DNA of 64,000 bases from Platanthera guangdongensis (GCA_039583875.1 CM077150.1:188732375-188796374), one strand, 5' to 3'; numbered from the stretch's first letter, positions 1 through 11,094 are shown. Numbers and translations: made by a program. The notes: generated by a model not told the origin, from the sequence alone.

Positions 1-590
1 ATGAAAGGAGGAGTGGAGGAGGACCTTTAACCGAGCTTGTCGGCAAGTGTGGTGGGGGTACGCCATGGTCGGTGGTGGAGCTTTCCGATGCTTTGCAACT
101 TCACTACCAAACAGCCCGGTTTCTTTAGGTGAAGGGTGGAAACGATTTCTCTTGGCACAGGGAAGCTTTTAAAAGCATCAAATGAGGGAGAGGGAGGGTC
201 ATGACTTCAAAGCCATTTATGGCCATGAAGGATAATTTCGGCCATGCATTAGGTTCACTGTTTCCAGCCTTGAACAGTCTTGAAAACCCCTTGAACTTCT
301 CCTATTTCAGCAAGGGAGATGAATCCATTCTTTGGAAATGAAGGGAGAAGTCCCTTGACCTCCCTTGGCCATGAATGACTCTCTTTCTCACTTTCTCTCT
401 CCTCCATTAAAGGGAAAATGGAGCTTTCTCTCTCCTAGTTATCATGAACGAATTTGTTCATCTCCCTAGACTATTAGCAGCCCATAAAATCATTATTATT
501 AATTAAAATAAAGTTAGCCCAAGTTGGGGGAAATGGGCTTGAGCTTGGGTTAGCCTATTTGGGCTAATTTGACTTAGCCTTAAGGTAGAG
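1..590. other. Anonymous non-coding DNA
   Basis: I see no coding region, RNA gene or recognisable element boundary here. The sequence has moderate base composition with pyrimidine-rich stretches around 370-440. Because it runs straight into a 159-bp tandem repeat and then into a truncated LTR, it is probably part of another, unidentified repeat (possibly an LTR). That is inference only. Confidence 0.4.
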
Positions 591-1140
591 TTGACCTTGG
601 TCAACATGACCATTTGGGTTGACCCCAATGAGTCCCTGGTGACCCATTGGCCTCCCCTAAGGTCTAGGTAGGGTTGGGTAGGGTTGACTTGGCACCTTGG
701 AGGTCACTTGACCCTTGGTAAGGGCACTTTGACCACTTTGGGGCTAAAGTTGACTTCGGTCAACTTGACCATTTGGGTTGAACCCAATGGGTCCTTGGTG
801 ACTCATTAGCCTCCCCTAAGGTCTAGGTAGGGTTGGGTATGGTTGACTTGACACCTTGGAGGTCACTTGACCCTTGGTAAGGGCACTTTGACCACTTTGG
901 GGCTAGAGTTGACTTGGGTCAACTTTACCATTTGGGTTGACACCAATGGGTCCTTGGTGACTCATTGGCCTCCCCTAAGGTCTAGGAAGACCTAGGCAAG
1001 GTTGGTTGGGCACATTAGAGGCCAACTGCCCTTTGTTAGGGCACCTTGCCCAATTTAGTCCAATGGTGGTCCTAGGTCAAATTGGCCACTTTGGGTTGAC
1101 TCCAATAGACCCTTAAGGCTCTAGTGGACCCTCTGATAGG
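591..1140. repeat. Tandem repeat, about 159-bp unit, about 3.5 copies
   Basis: Units begin at about 591, 750 and 909, each opening with TTGACYTNGGTCAAC and followed by a block containing GGCCTCCCCTAAGGTCTAGG and GGAGGTCACTTGACCCTTGG. The first two units are close to identical. The third diverges after about 985 and a partial fourth starts near 1067. Each unit opens with an inverted repeat (GTTGAC...GTCAAC). The array probably lies inside an unidentified LTR or satellite-like repeat. No protein is supported. Confidence 0.8.
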
Positions 1141-1349
1141 TTAGTGATGTTGTGGTGTGGTCATGGAGTCATGGTGAAGCCCTAAGGTCAAACCCTAGGT
1201 TTGGTGATGTGGTTGTGCCATAGGCAGACCAAGGTGATCCTCACATTGGCCTTCTATATCTTGGCCCTTTTTAGCTTTCTTGGGTTTTGTCATGACCTAG
1301 TCATGGACAAAATCACTCTTAGGGGTCTAGTTGGAAATGGGATGTTCCA
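1141..1349. other. Anonymous DNA up to the element A breakpoint
   Basis: No gene is seen. The stretch ends at about 1350, where similarity to the second A-family LTR (from about 32331) begins abruptly. That position is therefore a deletion or recombination breakpoint which removed roughly the last 350 bp of the element A LTR. An open frame crosses this junction (1201-1695) but it reads half anonymous DNA and half LTR, so I do not treat it as a gene. Confidence 0.5.
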
Positions 1350-3469
1350 TCACCTACCTCAGGCCAAAGGCCCTACACTCTGGCTGGGAGGACAACCCTA
1401 CCTCAGATCCACTACGGATCCTACCTCGGACCCAAAGGTCCTACACTCAGAGAGTATTCCTCTCTTACAGCTTAGTGGTCAATTGACCACCTACCTCAGA
1501 CTTGAACCCAATCCATACAGCTCTGATCTAGTTGGATCCTGCAACGCAGAGAGCTTCACTCTCATACAACTCAGGCAATATTGCCCTACCTCAAGCTCAG
1601 AGAGCCCTACAACTCAGATCCAGTTGGATCCTATAGAGAGAAATAGATTTTTATCTATTATAGAGAAATTTCTCTGTGATAGCCCCTTGAGCTGAGTTAT
1701 CTCAGTCCAAACTTTCTTCACAGCTACAAGAATCTTGAGCTGGAAGTAATTAGTAGTAAAAACTGCTCTGCTTCCTCTTCCTTCCCAGGACAGAGACACC
1801 AAATTAGTTCTTTCTTCTTCTCAGCTTCAGAACTTAATCTGCTGAATCGTCTTCTTTGTTTTGGCTTTTCCCTTAGAAGGAAAACCTTCTTAACTTGCTA
1901 GCGCAGGTGGAGATGGTACCAGCTAAATTTCTTTTTCTTCTTCAGAGACCAACTCTGATTTTGTTGTAGTCGATGATGATGACAAACAGCTAAATTATTG
2001 GGCTTTTAGACTTGCTGCCTTTTTGCGTTTTGTTTTATCCTTCACAGCAACAATGGTATGAAGAACTATCTCAGCAGCTCCTTTTTTCGTAAAAGGCTTC
2101 TCCTTTTTCTGATTACAACCCAACGGGTCTTTTAGCCATGGGTCCCACACATTTAATGTAGTTGCATTCTTGCTTTAACGCCTGACTGTCGTACAGTAGG
2201 TCTGCGATGCCTTTTGTCATGTACTGTATCTTTGCCGCTAATAATTTGAATAAGGTTGACTTGTTTACTTGCTGACGTCAGCACCATTGGGCTTAGTTAA
2301 AAATCAAGCATCAGTAGTATAGGATGTTGAGTGAATGAGCTCCACTCAATGCCAAAGTATTTAGGCAGTTCTGTTTATCTATGTGTTGACAGCGTTGACT
2401 GAGCAAGCCTTACTCAACGCTTTTTGCCTTAACCAATTCTACAGTCATTTCTACATGTTTGACGTTGAGAGCGTTGAGTGAGCACACCTTACTCAACGCC
2501 TTATGCCTTAGCCATGCTTTTTATAATTTAGGCATTGAGAGCGTTGAGTGAGCTTGCCTCACTTAATGCTTTCTTCCTTAACCAATCTTTTTGCTTCTTC
2601 AGCATCTTAAGCGTTGAGAGCATTGAGTGAGCATGCATCACTCAACACTCTTTGCCTTACCCAGATTTTCTGAGACATGGCATTGAGAGTGTTGAGTGAG
2701 CATGCCTCACTTAACGCTTTCTGTATTAGCCAGATTTTTCAGCTCATTAGCGTTGAGTGAGTAAGCTTCACTCAACGCCAAACTTCTTAACAGATTTTCT
2801 TCTGTTATCTTGTGTTGAGTGAATGAGCTACACTCAACGCATTTGGACTTAGCAAAATTTCTGTGTCTAAAAAATAACACAGACATTGAGAATTAGTCAA
2901 CACATTATCACGTGCCGTTGAGTGAATTTGCCTCACTCAACGTATATGGACTTAGTAAATATTCACAGTTTTCCTGTGATGTTGAATGACTGAGTTATAC
3001 TCAACGATTATGGAGCTATGACGTTGAGTGAATGATCTTCACTCAATGCATGTGGACTTACCCACTTTTCTGCCCATTTTCTTTAGGCTTTTACTGCATA
3101 AGCCTTACGCACAGCCTTTTATTGTATGGCGTTGAGTGAGTTGACTTCACTCAATGCCTGTGGACTTAGCCACTTTCTCAGCTTGCCACTGTTTTGGCTT
3201 TGACTGTATAGGCTCCATTCAGCGCTATAAGTCATCTGGCATTGAGTGAATGACATTCGCTTAACGCCTGTGGACATAGACATTTTTCTATCTATCCACA
3301 CCATAGGTAAATGTTTACATGACCTAACCACTTAGACTATTTATCCCATCAATGTTGCTAGGAAATCCTGCAATCATTAAACTTGAGCACAAGTTAGATC
3401 ACCACATGTGTATATATTGTTTATTAGGTCTTCTTCAAATCCAGGACATTGGGATCAATGGACCCAACA
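1350..3469 (-). mobile_element. Element A: truncated 3' LTR (Sirevirus-like Copia)
   Basis: On the minus strand the LTR begins TGTTGGGTCC at 3469 and is preceded by a purine tract, as expected for a 3' LTR. It is collinear with the complete LTR at 31978-34450 from about 32331 onward, with a few percent divergence by eye. The portion matching 31978-32330 is absent, so the LTR lost its terminal CA end at 1350. It holds a palindrome array (2323-3265) and CTGAGTGTAGG-type repeats (1360-1640, on the minus strand) that also occur in the LTR of element B. Family assignment rests on the post-pol ORF and gag remnant further along. Confidence 0.85.
2323..3265. repeat. Array of imperfect palindromes in element A LTR
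   Basis: About a dozen units of the form GCGTTGAGTGAG, a short centre, then CTCACTCAACGC, spaced roughly 60-90 bp apart. Each unit could fold into a hairpin with 10-12 bp arms. Many arms carry single mismatches. The array lies in the promoter-proximal half of the LTR relative to the minus strand. The same array is at 33305-34240 in element A'. Confidence 0.85.
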
Positions 3470-3481
3470 ATCTCCCCATAT
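3470..3481 (-). other. Polypurine tract of element A
   Basis: Read on the minus strand this is ATATGGGGAGAT, directly abutting the LTR start TGTTGGG at 3469. A purine tract next to the 3' LTR primes plus-strand DNA synthesis in LTR retrotransposons. The corresponding site in A' is 34451-34462. Confidence 0.75.
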
Positions 3482-3678
3482 TTGAAGAAGTTAAAACCTA
3501 AGACAATGTATACACTAACATACTTATGTTACATATGCAACAGATATTATCATAGCATAAATAAGAAAAATCATAATAATAACAAATGATATTTCATTTA
3601 ACATATAAGGAATTATAATGTTTGTGTATGAAACAAAATGTCACATCCCTTAGCCATATAAGCAGAACCTGAAATTTT

Positions 3679-6600
3679 TTAAGTTTCAGGTTCCCTTATC
3701 ACAATTCCACTGCCCTTGGATTTCTTTGCATGTTTGTCTTCTGGTCCAACTATATTCTTTCCCTTCTTGTCTATTTTATCAGCTGCATTTGCTTTAGTTA
3801 ATTTTTCCTTCTCAGCTTTGGCTTTAACTTTGTCTTTCTGTCTTTGAAAATAGCTGAAGGGCTTGGGAAAGTATTTGGAGGGTTCAACTGCATCAGGAGC
3901 TAGAAGGTTGACATTATATTCCTCCAGTAAATTCTCCTTTTTGTGTCCCTCTTCTCCATCTTATCCTATTCTGTTTTGCTATACCATTTTCTTCTGTCTG
4001 ACCTCTTGTTCTTGACCTGATCCCAAGCAAGCAGAATGATAGATTTGGACTCTGGGATCCATTACTCGAAATCAGGCCTTTTCTCCATTTCTTCTCTGTA
4101 TTTCCTCTTCTTTATTGTAATTTATTCTTCAGTTTCAGCAGTTATAGTCATTTCTTTTGGCTGTAGTGCTAGGTCTACAGTGGGGCTGAATGAAGGAATT
4201 TCAGCAGTAGTGGACAACACTCCCCACTGATCACCAGCACTGTCACCTTCTTCTATATACTGGAAACTTTGATGATCTTACTGAACAACTATGGAAAGAA
4301 GAGATGAAATGGAAGGTGCAAACATATTCATCCTCATATGGACATTAAATAGGAACTACAACATGACACCCAACACCGATAAGCGGTGTGGGACTAAACT
4401 CATTAATATTAAAATATTGCATATATTAACTCTAACACTCCCCCTCAAGCTGAAGGGGGACCCTACAGCTTTAACACAACATAAAACGAAGGTACAAGAT
4501 GGTTGGCAACGTGGGACAAAACAACAGCCATCGAGGCCCAACCACATGTCACTGGGGATACTTCAACCGAAGAAGAGCCACGCAACGTTGGTCCACAAAC
4601 CAACCATGACAACGCTGGATACACTCGGAGCGGAAACAAGCTCAACCACGAAAGACCAAACCAACCCTACCAATCCAGAGAAAATGACAAGGAGATGCAA
4701 ACAACAACCCAACAACAACTTTTAAATAAAAAAAATAACAACATCAAACTACTAAGGGGCAGGAGAAGATGAGCAGCATCAGAGTAGCGGGCCGGAGAAG
4801 AGGCAGCCGCCGGAGGAGAAGAAAAATGAGAAGTAAAATGATGCCGGAAGCCGTCAGGAGAAGCAGAGATGTCGCATGCAGCGCACAGTAGCGGCGGAAG
4901 CAGCTGATGTCGACGTCGGGAGAAGCATACGTCGGGAGGAAGAAGAAACGGAGAAGCCGTTGGGAGACGAAGAGGACGTCGATGTTGCAGAAGAGAGGCC
5001 CACTCCCGTCATGGAATCAAGGGCCGATCCCGTAGACGGGAGCAGGGGGGCGAATCACCCGTCGAGCCCTAGCAGGGAGTGGAAATGGAAGCACGGGTCG
5101 GGACGGGGGAGAGGGGAAACAGTGCGGAAGCGAAAAAAAATGTGAGGAAAAAATTTATTTAGGTTTCAGAACCTGCTCTGATACCATGTGGAAAGAAGAG
5201 ATGAAATGGAAGGTGCAAATATATTCATCCTCATAGGGACATTAAATAAGAACTACAACATGACACCCAACACCGATAGGCGGTGTGGGACTAAACTCAC
5301 TAATATTAAAATATTGCATATATTAACTCTAACAACAACCACTTTGTTCAAGACCTCTAACACATGAGCAGGCATCATTGGGATGTTATCATATTGCACT
5401 AGCTTTATTCCCAATGAGCCTCTTACCACATTGGTTGCCCAAACCATGTTTTTAGTATTGGTTCTTATAGCTTCACTCTCCCCCTTTTTGACTTCTTCAA
5501 TTATTTGAATGGTCTAGGATGTGCTTCCCTTGCTTCTTTCTGTTTCTATATAATTCACTCCAGCAGTAACATGATTTTTCACTTCCATCATATGGTCATC
5601 AAGTATCTTAGTGCATGCTTCCACTTTGGCAAAGATAGCTGTGTTCTGTTCATCACTTAGAATTTTAACATTTTCATGAATGGTCACTGAGTTCTTAGCC
5701 CGAATCTGTTGATTTTCTATGATAATGGCTAGATTCTGTCTTGACTGTTGATTTTCCATGGTATAGTTTACAGTCGGATTAGCTCTTGTAAAAAACTTGA
5801 CTGTTTCTCCTTTCAGCAAGTTTACTTCAAATCTTATAGATTTGATCTCTGTTGTCAGATCATTCCCGACATCTTTCAGGGCTTCATCTAAATAATTTTC
5901 TAAGGCTCTCCTCTGTTCATCCAGCAACCCCTTTAGCTGGGCTAGGAATGTTGGTGGAATCTGGTCTATTCTAGCAGATGTGCCTTCATCAAGAGCTTCA
6001 TGTACTAGCTTGTTCACTGTTTCTTGAGCTGATTCACTCTTGAACTGGCCATTATTTGTATGTACTGAGGAGTGTGTTTTCTCATGGCTAGATTCCTCTT
6101 TCTCAGATTCAGAGGAGACTAGATCATACACTTCATGAGCAGTGAGTTTGGACGGTATCTCCCCCTCAACCTCTGTCATGCCTTCATTTGCATGTAGATC
6201 AGCAGTAGTAGCAACAACATCTTTATCACATGCAACAGTCATAACTACTTTTGGAGGGACCTGTAGTTGCTGCCCCATAACTAATGCTTCTCGCATTATT
6301 TCTTCTGTCAGTTGCTCCCCCTCAACTGGTGCATTCTTTTCCTCAGCAAATGTAGCATCCATAACTTGATACAGGAGTAGTTCACCTTCAGACATTGCAG
6401 TCTCTCTATTAGATGCTAGATTGATCTCCCCCTCACTCTGAGGCCTGGGAACATCAGTATCATCAAGTATAGGCAAATGCCCATCTGTATCATCAAGTCT
6501 GGAATCATCTTCCTCCATTCTTGCAGAGATCTTGTCAATAACTTCCCTTGCCACTATTTCAACCATCTCAGCAATAGGCACATCATCCCCAGGGATATTA

Positions 6601-7510
6601 TCTAACTCAAGTCTGCTTACAAGACTTAGTGGGGTAAGTTCTGAAGAGGCTGATACCTGAGTGTTCATGTCCTTCATGGACTCTTCAGTAGAGGATGAAA
6701 GTTCTAGATTATGAGGTTCTTCCTCCTCAGATGAGCTACTAGAGGAGTTGGGCTCAGAAGCAGCTATCTTCTTTCCTTTCTTTTCTACAGTTGATGGTCT
6801 ATGGGGTTGAAGTTCCCTGTCCCACTTTCCAGCATCTTGTAGTCCATTCTTCTCATGTGGTGTATTCTTGCTCCAACCTTCAAGTTCAATATTTATTGGA
6901 CAGTCTGTCGCAAAAATAGGGAAAGAATTCTCCCTAAGTTTGGTTCAGCAAGGCATTCCACTATCCTTTCAAATACTACTTTGCCCTAGTCGGTTCTTTT
7001 GGACAGAATGACTCTAGCCATAACTTCAAACATCTTTTTCGAAATTTTATCATGCGACCCTGTTTTGCATAACAGAGCCTTTTTGATGACATCATCCCAG
7101 AACTTTCCCCTTAGATTCGGTTCCTTTCTCAAGATGGAGACGGAGGTGTGCTTAGACAATCCACACTATTTTACTGCAGACTTTATGTCTTCCTACGACA
7201 GTTCATCTTCGTCATTAGTTGCGGAGAACTTAGTCAGCTTTAGTGGTTTATCGAGCCTTCTTGGTATTATCTTGACACTTGTTCCACTTACTATAGTCTT
7301 GATTTTCTCAGCTGTAACATCTCCCCTGACATTGGAGAATAATTCCAGAACCTCCCGCTTCCATAGTAAACAGGGTTCCGACATGATGAATTCTAGGTCA
7401 GAAGTTCGGAGAAGATGAAGGACATACTCTACCTCTTCAGGAGTATCCTTGAATCCATTTCTCACCAATTCCGAACCCTCGAATAGGAAATCTTGTCCTT
7501 TGGGCTCCAT
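3679..7510 (-). pseudogene. Element A post-pol ORF, broken, with TRIM insertion
   Basis: Probable ATG at 7510 (reading MEPKG) and stop at 3679. The N-terminal 100 residues align with the post-pol ORF of element B: both have a SEP...W+.EVLE core near residue 50. The middle part (5514-6677) is an acidic stretch followed by a probable coiled coil containing IKSIRFEVNL, also present in B. The C-terminus is split by the TRIM at 4290-5334, carries indels near 3915-3960, and ends with a basic tail. Frameshifts lie between 6677 and 7193. An in-frame TAG at 5514-5516 is shared with copy A'. Function is unknown. In soybean SIRE1 the ORF in this position is called envelope-like, but I see no signal peptide or membrane segment. 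Confidence 0.75.
4290..5334 (-). mobile_element. TRIM-like miniature LTR retrotransposon
   Basis: A 1045-bp element with two 148-bp direct repeats (4290-4437 and 5187-5334) differing at a handful of positions. On the minus strand the LTR starts TGTTAGAGTT and ends CTTTCCACA (CTTTCCATA in the other copy). PBS TGGTATCAGAGC (initiator Met tRNA) lies at 5175-5186 directly beside the LTR. A purine tract CTTGAGGGGGAG lies at 4438-4449 beside the other LTR. The 5-bp target-site duplication is ACAAC (4285-4289 and 5335-5339). The uninterrupted site is preserved in element A' near 35262. The internal 750 bp is GC-rich with no gag or pol domain, so the element is non-autonomous. Confidence 0.93.
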
Positions 7511-8408
7511 TTCGCTGGAGAATTTGTGAGGGCTAGCGAGAAATGTTTTTCGTCTATTCAGCGAATGCGGGCGGGAGAGGGCAAGGAACAGTGCTTTTGC
7601 TTTATGCACAAGCTTTTCTATTTATAGTTATTTTCCAGAAGAAGGTGGAAAGACACTTACTTGTTTGATGATCAAATTTTGATCAATGACTGGGGATAAT
7701 TTCCGCTACTTAGCCATCGGCCGACTAATTTATAGATTTTGTTGATTAAGCTTATTTTCCTTTATCCTTGACTTCTTGGTCTTAATTGATTGACCACCTC
7801 TTTAGCAATTACATTGCCTTTGACTCCATTAATAATTCTAAATTTGTCTAATCAGCAGGGATTAAGCTGACTTGCAATGCACATTATACTGTGTCCTAGT
7901 GGAGTGCAATTTGAACTAGTTTCAGCATGCCTAAGTCAATTTTGAAGATGTTAAATCTAGTTACATTTTGTGCCATAGTGAACATGTAGCCACTAACTTA
8001 TTTATTGAGAAGAGTCTTTACACAATTGTCTCACTTCTTCTCAGACTTTAATTTCAGCTGTCTTATCTTTAAAATGCATAGATTTAGCAATTAAAAGAAC
8101 ATTTAGTAGACTCATAAACAAGATGAATTCTACTTATCTTTGTCTTGTAGACTTGAAGCAGAAGCAGGATTCATAGTCTCTGAGCACACCAACATCCTTG
8201 CTCCTGAAATTTAGCCTTTGATGTGCATCTAGCTTTCCTTTGCTAGCTCCCCCTCAACAATTGCACTTAGAGGGTAAGACACTTGCCTCTCTGATTTCAC
8301 ATGTCTTTGACAACTTGAGCTTGATGGTAAGTGTATCCACTGCCAATTTTTGGTGAATTATTCAGAGGATAGCTTCCTTGTACCAGTTTTAGGTTTGGTA
8401 CACCTTTG
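7511..8408 (-). other. Element A spacer between pol remnant and post-pol ORF
   Basis: No gene is seen. Read on the minus strand this is the leader before the post-pol ORF. Compared with element B nearly all of pol (most of protease, integrase, reverse transcriptase and RNase H) is missing: the protease start at 8409-8451 is followed directly by AT-rich non-coding DNA. A purine-rich stretch TTGAGGGGGAGCTAG near 8240-8255 resembles a polypurine tract. The internal deletion explains why A cannot be autonomous. Confidence 0.55.
7618..7627 (-). promoter_or_regulatory. Candidate TATA box for element A post-pol ORF
   Basis: The minus strand reads CTATAAATAG, about 116 bp upstream of the probable ORF start at 7510. 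Element B has TATAAATAG 106 bp upstream of its homologous ORF. The match in both spacing and motif, in two otherwise diverged families, suggests a conserved internal promoter rather than chance. This is an inference without transcript evidence. Confidence 0.5.
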
Positions 8409-8870
8409 TCTAAGGACCATAATTGGGCATGGCCACTTGGACTATCCTGCAAGAATAGATTTACCTTACCTTAGGAACCCAAGCTGACTTGGGTCTTAGG
8501 TTTTTGTTAGCATAAGAATGCATATGTCTAACTATAGGAATCATGTCAGGAAGACATTGCCTTGATTTTTGCACACTGGGGTTATGCCAACAGTCTATGA
8601 CAAAGTGGCCCACCCTGCCATAACACCAACTTTCATGGATGTTGTATCTCCTTTTCTGAACACACCTTGAAGTGTGCAAGCCCTTTCTGGCTGCCTGTTC
8701 AGTGGGAAGAACTGTGACCTTTTTTCTTCCAGCAAGATCTTGACCAGAAGTAAGTCTGACAGTAGAGGAACTTAGCTTACTCTGAACTCCATTAGCAACA
8801 GCCTTCTTTGTAGTTGGCATGTTCTTAATGTCTTTAGAGGTAGTCAAGTTAGCCTTACTACCTATGAAGA
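8409..8870 (-). pseudogene. Element A gag C-terminus and start of protease (remnant)
   Basis: On the minus strand a gag fragment carries a CCHC-like knuckle (WCYGRVGHFVIDCWHN) matching the second knuckle of element B gag. It is followed by a run similar to the gag end in B and, after a stop, by the protease start (SPSGHA...LWSLD) at 8409-8451. The first knuckle cysteine appears displaced, so the CX2CX4HX4C pattern is degraded. Upstream of 8870 the coding similarity stops. The next 25 bp (AAAACCTAAGACAATGTATA) match the 3' non-coding region of the same family (3494 and 34487), so this is a rearranged junction. Confidence 0.7.
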
Positions 8871-8896
8871 ATTCAAAACCTAAGACAATGTATACA

Positions 8897-9034
8897 CAGC
8901 ACCAAACGCACACTCGCATTACTCGCATATGAGTTGCGGGTATCAAATAAAATCAAAAATAAGTATTGATGACGTCTCCTTAGAGCACTAAACGCACACT
9001 CACACATGAGTTGCAGGTATCGGGTAAAATTCTC
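8897..9034. repeat. Degenerate short direct duplication
   Basis: Two similar segments (from about 8899 and 8985) share CAC[C/T]AAACGCACACTC and ATGAGTTGC[G/A]GGTATC. They lie between the gag remnant of A and the minisatellite. I do not recognise the source. Confidence 0.5.
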
Positions 9035-9306
9035 TCATTACTGGGTGCAAATAGTAAAATTCTCCATCATTGTAGTGTAAATAATAAAATTTTCCATCAT
9101 GGGGGTACAAATAATAAAATTCCTCATCATTGGATGCAAATAATAAAATTTCTCATCTTGGTTGCGAATAATAAAATTACTCATTATTTGGTGCAAAAAG
9201 TAAAATTCATCATCATTGGGGTGCAAACAGTAAAATTCTCCTTCATGGGGTGTAAATGGTAAAATTCTCCAACATGGAGGTGCAAATAATAAAATTTTTC
9301 ATCTTC
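9035..9306. repeat. Minisatellite, left copy
   Basis: About nine imperfect units of roughly 29-31 bp with the core GGTGCAAATAATAAAATTCTCCATCATT. The whole 272-bp array is repeated almost identically at 31686-31966 in the same orientation. The two copies bracket the C/B composite. The array ends in CGGGGGTG, directly at the start of the first LTR of element C. Confidence 0.85.
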
Positions 9307-9586
9307 GGGGGTGATGAGTCCATGTCTTATACCTATTTTCGGACTCATCTGGGCTAGTTTTCACTCGGTTGCACTTCACTTTTAGTTCATTATCATATAT
9401 ATTTCATCTTGCCTATATTTCCATAGGAAGTGCACATTTAAGCCCATGGTTGTGTATTTTGTTGTTTTTATAGTTTGTACTCCCTTTTGTGATTGTCTGG
9501 AATGTCTGCACAGATTAGTGGTTGGTTTTTCCTTTCGGTACAGGGGCCGTGTGTGTGTTCCGGGGTGGTTGTGAAACAGGAATACT

Positions 9587-9935
9587 GCGCACGATCATGG
9601 GATCTAATGCGCACGACTACTGGTCGTGCTCCCCTGATCGTGCGCACTACTCTACGTTTTCCAAAATCAGCCTGGGGTAAGCGCACGACCACTGGACATA
9701 CTGCGCACGACCACCGGTCGTGCGCCACTGATCGTGTGCATTGATTCCTCTTTTCTGGAGTCCTGTTTGGGTAATCGCACGATCATTGGACTTAGTGCGC
9801 ACGACCACTGATCGTGCGCCACCACTCGTGTGCATTATCCCAGTTCTTCTTCCTGATATTCCATGCCAGTGCGCACGAGCACAAGACATAGTGCGCACGA
9901 CCACTGGTCGTGCGCCTGTGATCGTGCACATTGTT
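9587..9935. repeat. Palindrome array in LTR1 of element C
   Basis: Repeated inverted units with arms GCGCACGACC and GGTCGTGCGC around a 3-bp centre (clearest at 9703-9725), interspersed with half-sites such as ATCGTGCGCA and GCGCACGATCA. The array ends about 15 bp before the TATA box. Equivalent arrays sit in LTR2 (14387-14735) and LTR3 (16655-17010). Half-sites are highly conserved while spacers differ. Confidence 0.85.
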
Positions 9936-9949
9936 CATTTCTGCTTTTG

Positions 9950-9958
9950 TATAAATAG
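9950..9958 (+). promoter_or_regulatory. TATA box of element C LTR1
   Basis: TATAAATAG lies directly downstream of the palindrome array and upstream of a pyrimidine-rich stretch, as in a pol II LTR promoter. The identical site in LTR2 is 14750-14758. Confidence 0.7.
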
Positions 9959-10891
9959 TGCAGGTCTCGCCCTAATCAAAAAGATCCACAGATCGCCCAT
10001 TTCCTCCTCCATTTTCCGCCTTCTTCGTCGTTCCCCTTCATCTTCCACCCTAGGGAGGTGCTCCGGGCAAGCTTTCACCGCCAAATCCAAGCCGGAGCTT
10101 CCTCTCGGCCTTCTCCTTCATCCTGAGCTTCAAGTAGAATTTTGACGCCATAGCCATCAAGCAAAGGAAAGCTAGCAAACTTTGTCCGCTATCGTGAGAC
10201 GAATAAGACGGGCCATTGGAAGGTGGTGACAACCCTTCTCTACCCCGGAAGCAGTTGAGGACCGAGCTTGGACGCGGAATGACAACCCGACGATTCCAAC
10301 CGTGAATCCTCAGCAAGACTTCGGATTCGGTCGATCTCTTGACTTGTACTTGCTTTATTGTTGTATATGTGTGTTAAAACTGTATTTATAGTGATGTTGT
10401 TGCACTTTAGATGTAAACTTTACTATATTCATGTCTATGTGATTCTGTGTTTGTTTACGCTTTAGTTGCTTGAGTTGCGCCATATATCCATCCACCACCA
10501 TCCACCCTTGCCGCACTAGCAATTGCTAGTGGCGTGCGTTGTGAAGAGGTGCTTACGACCCTCGTCCCGCCATTCTCATCACCTCATTCGCGAGCCTACT
10601 CTTATATCCGCCTAGCGATTCGGTGCATAGCAGCCCGACTAGTCTTCCATCCCGCCTGGCGAAGCATCGCATAGCGGCGTTGCATAGGAGTAGTTGTTAA
10701 CCTTTTATTTTCTGTTTCTGCAACCATCAAAACCACCTTAGTTAGCTCCGACCTGAGGACTTCAATATCAAGTCCTTCTCGAAATTAACTCCACCTTACT
10801 GTGTTCCTTGTGAGATCGATACTTGGGAAAACCCCCATTTTATATTACTTGTGCGACCGGTTCACTGCCTTGATCTTAAGCATCAAGTTTT

Positions 10892-10909
10892 TGGCGCCGT
10901 TGCCGGGGA
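10892..10909 (+). other. Primer-binding site of element C (tRNA-Asp)
   Basis: TGGCGCCGTTGCCGGGGA is complementary to the 3' end of plant tRNA-Asp including CCA, and lies 6 bp after the LTR end. The Athila-type element E uses the same primer site (49714-49731), which supports kinship of C with that branch. Confidence 0.85.
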
Positions 10910-11094
10910 ACACTGTCGTGTGAGTTTTTGGAGAGGGAGACGAGAGATTGCTTTCCTTTTCCTTTGTAAATCGCTTTTGTTTTGTTCTATTTCTATTTTG
11001 CCTGCCTTTTTCTTGTTTGTTTAGGCAATTGTAGCAATATATTGTTGGATTTAGTAATTTGCACAATTTATTTTGAATTTGCTGTTTCGATACC

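Larger units (their letters stand above)
9312..10885 (+). mobile_element. Element C: 5' LTR (LTR1)
   Basis: A 1574-bp LTR beginning TGATGAGTCC and ending AAGCATCA, followed after 6 bp by a tRNA-Asp primer site. It is near-identical to LTR2 (14112-15680) and to the inverted LTR3. It contains a palindrome array (9587-9935) and a TATA box TATAAATAG at 9950-9958 shortly after the array. Ends, PBS type and 3' region place C near the Athila branch of Gypsy elements, although it has no pol. Confidence 0.9.

Noticed and set aside
1201..1695. 164-codon open frame on the plus strand
   Set aside because: It crosses the breakpoint at 1350 between anonymous DNA and the antisense of an LTR. No domain, and the paralogous LTR does not keep the frame.
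4291..5145. Plus-strand open frames inside the TRIM
   Set aside because: They are antisense to the element and partly in its LTR. Composition reflects GC-rich, low-complexity interior sequence.
9468..10145. Overlapping open frames in the LTRs of element C on both strands
   Set aside because: They follow the palindromic GCGCACGACC units (reading as RTTTGRAP, VVRT and similar) and occur on both strands. LTR by-products.
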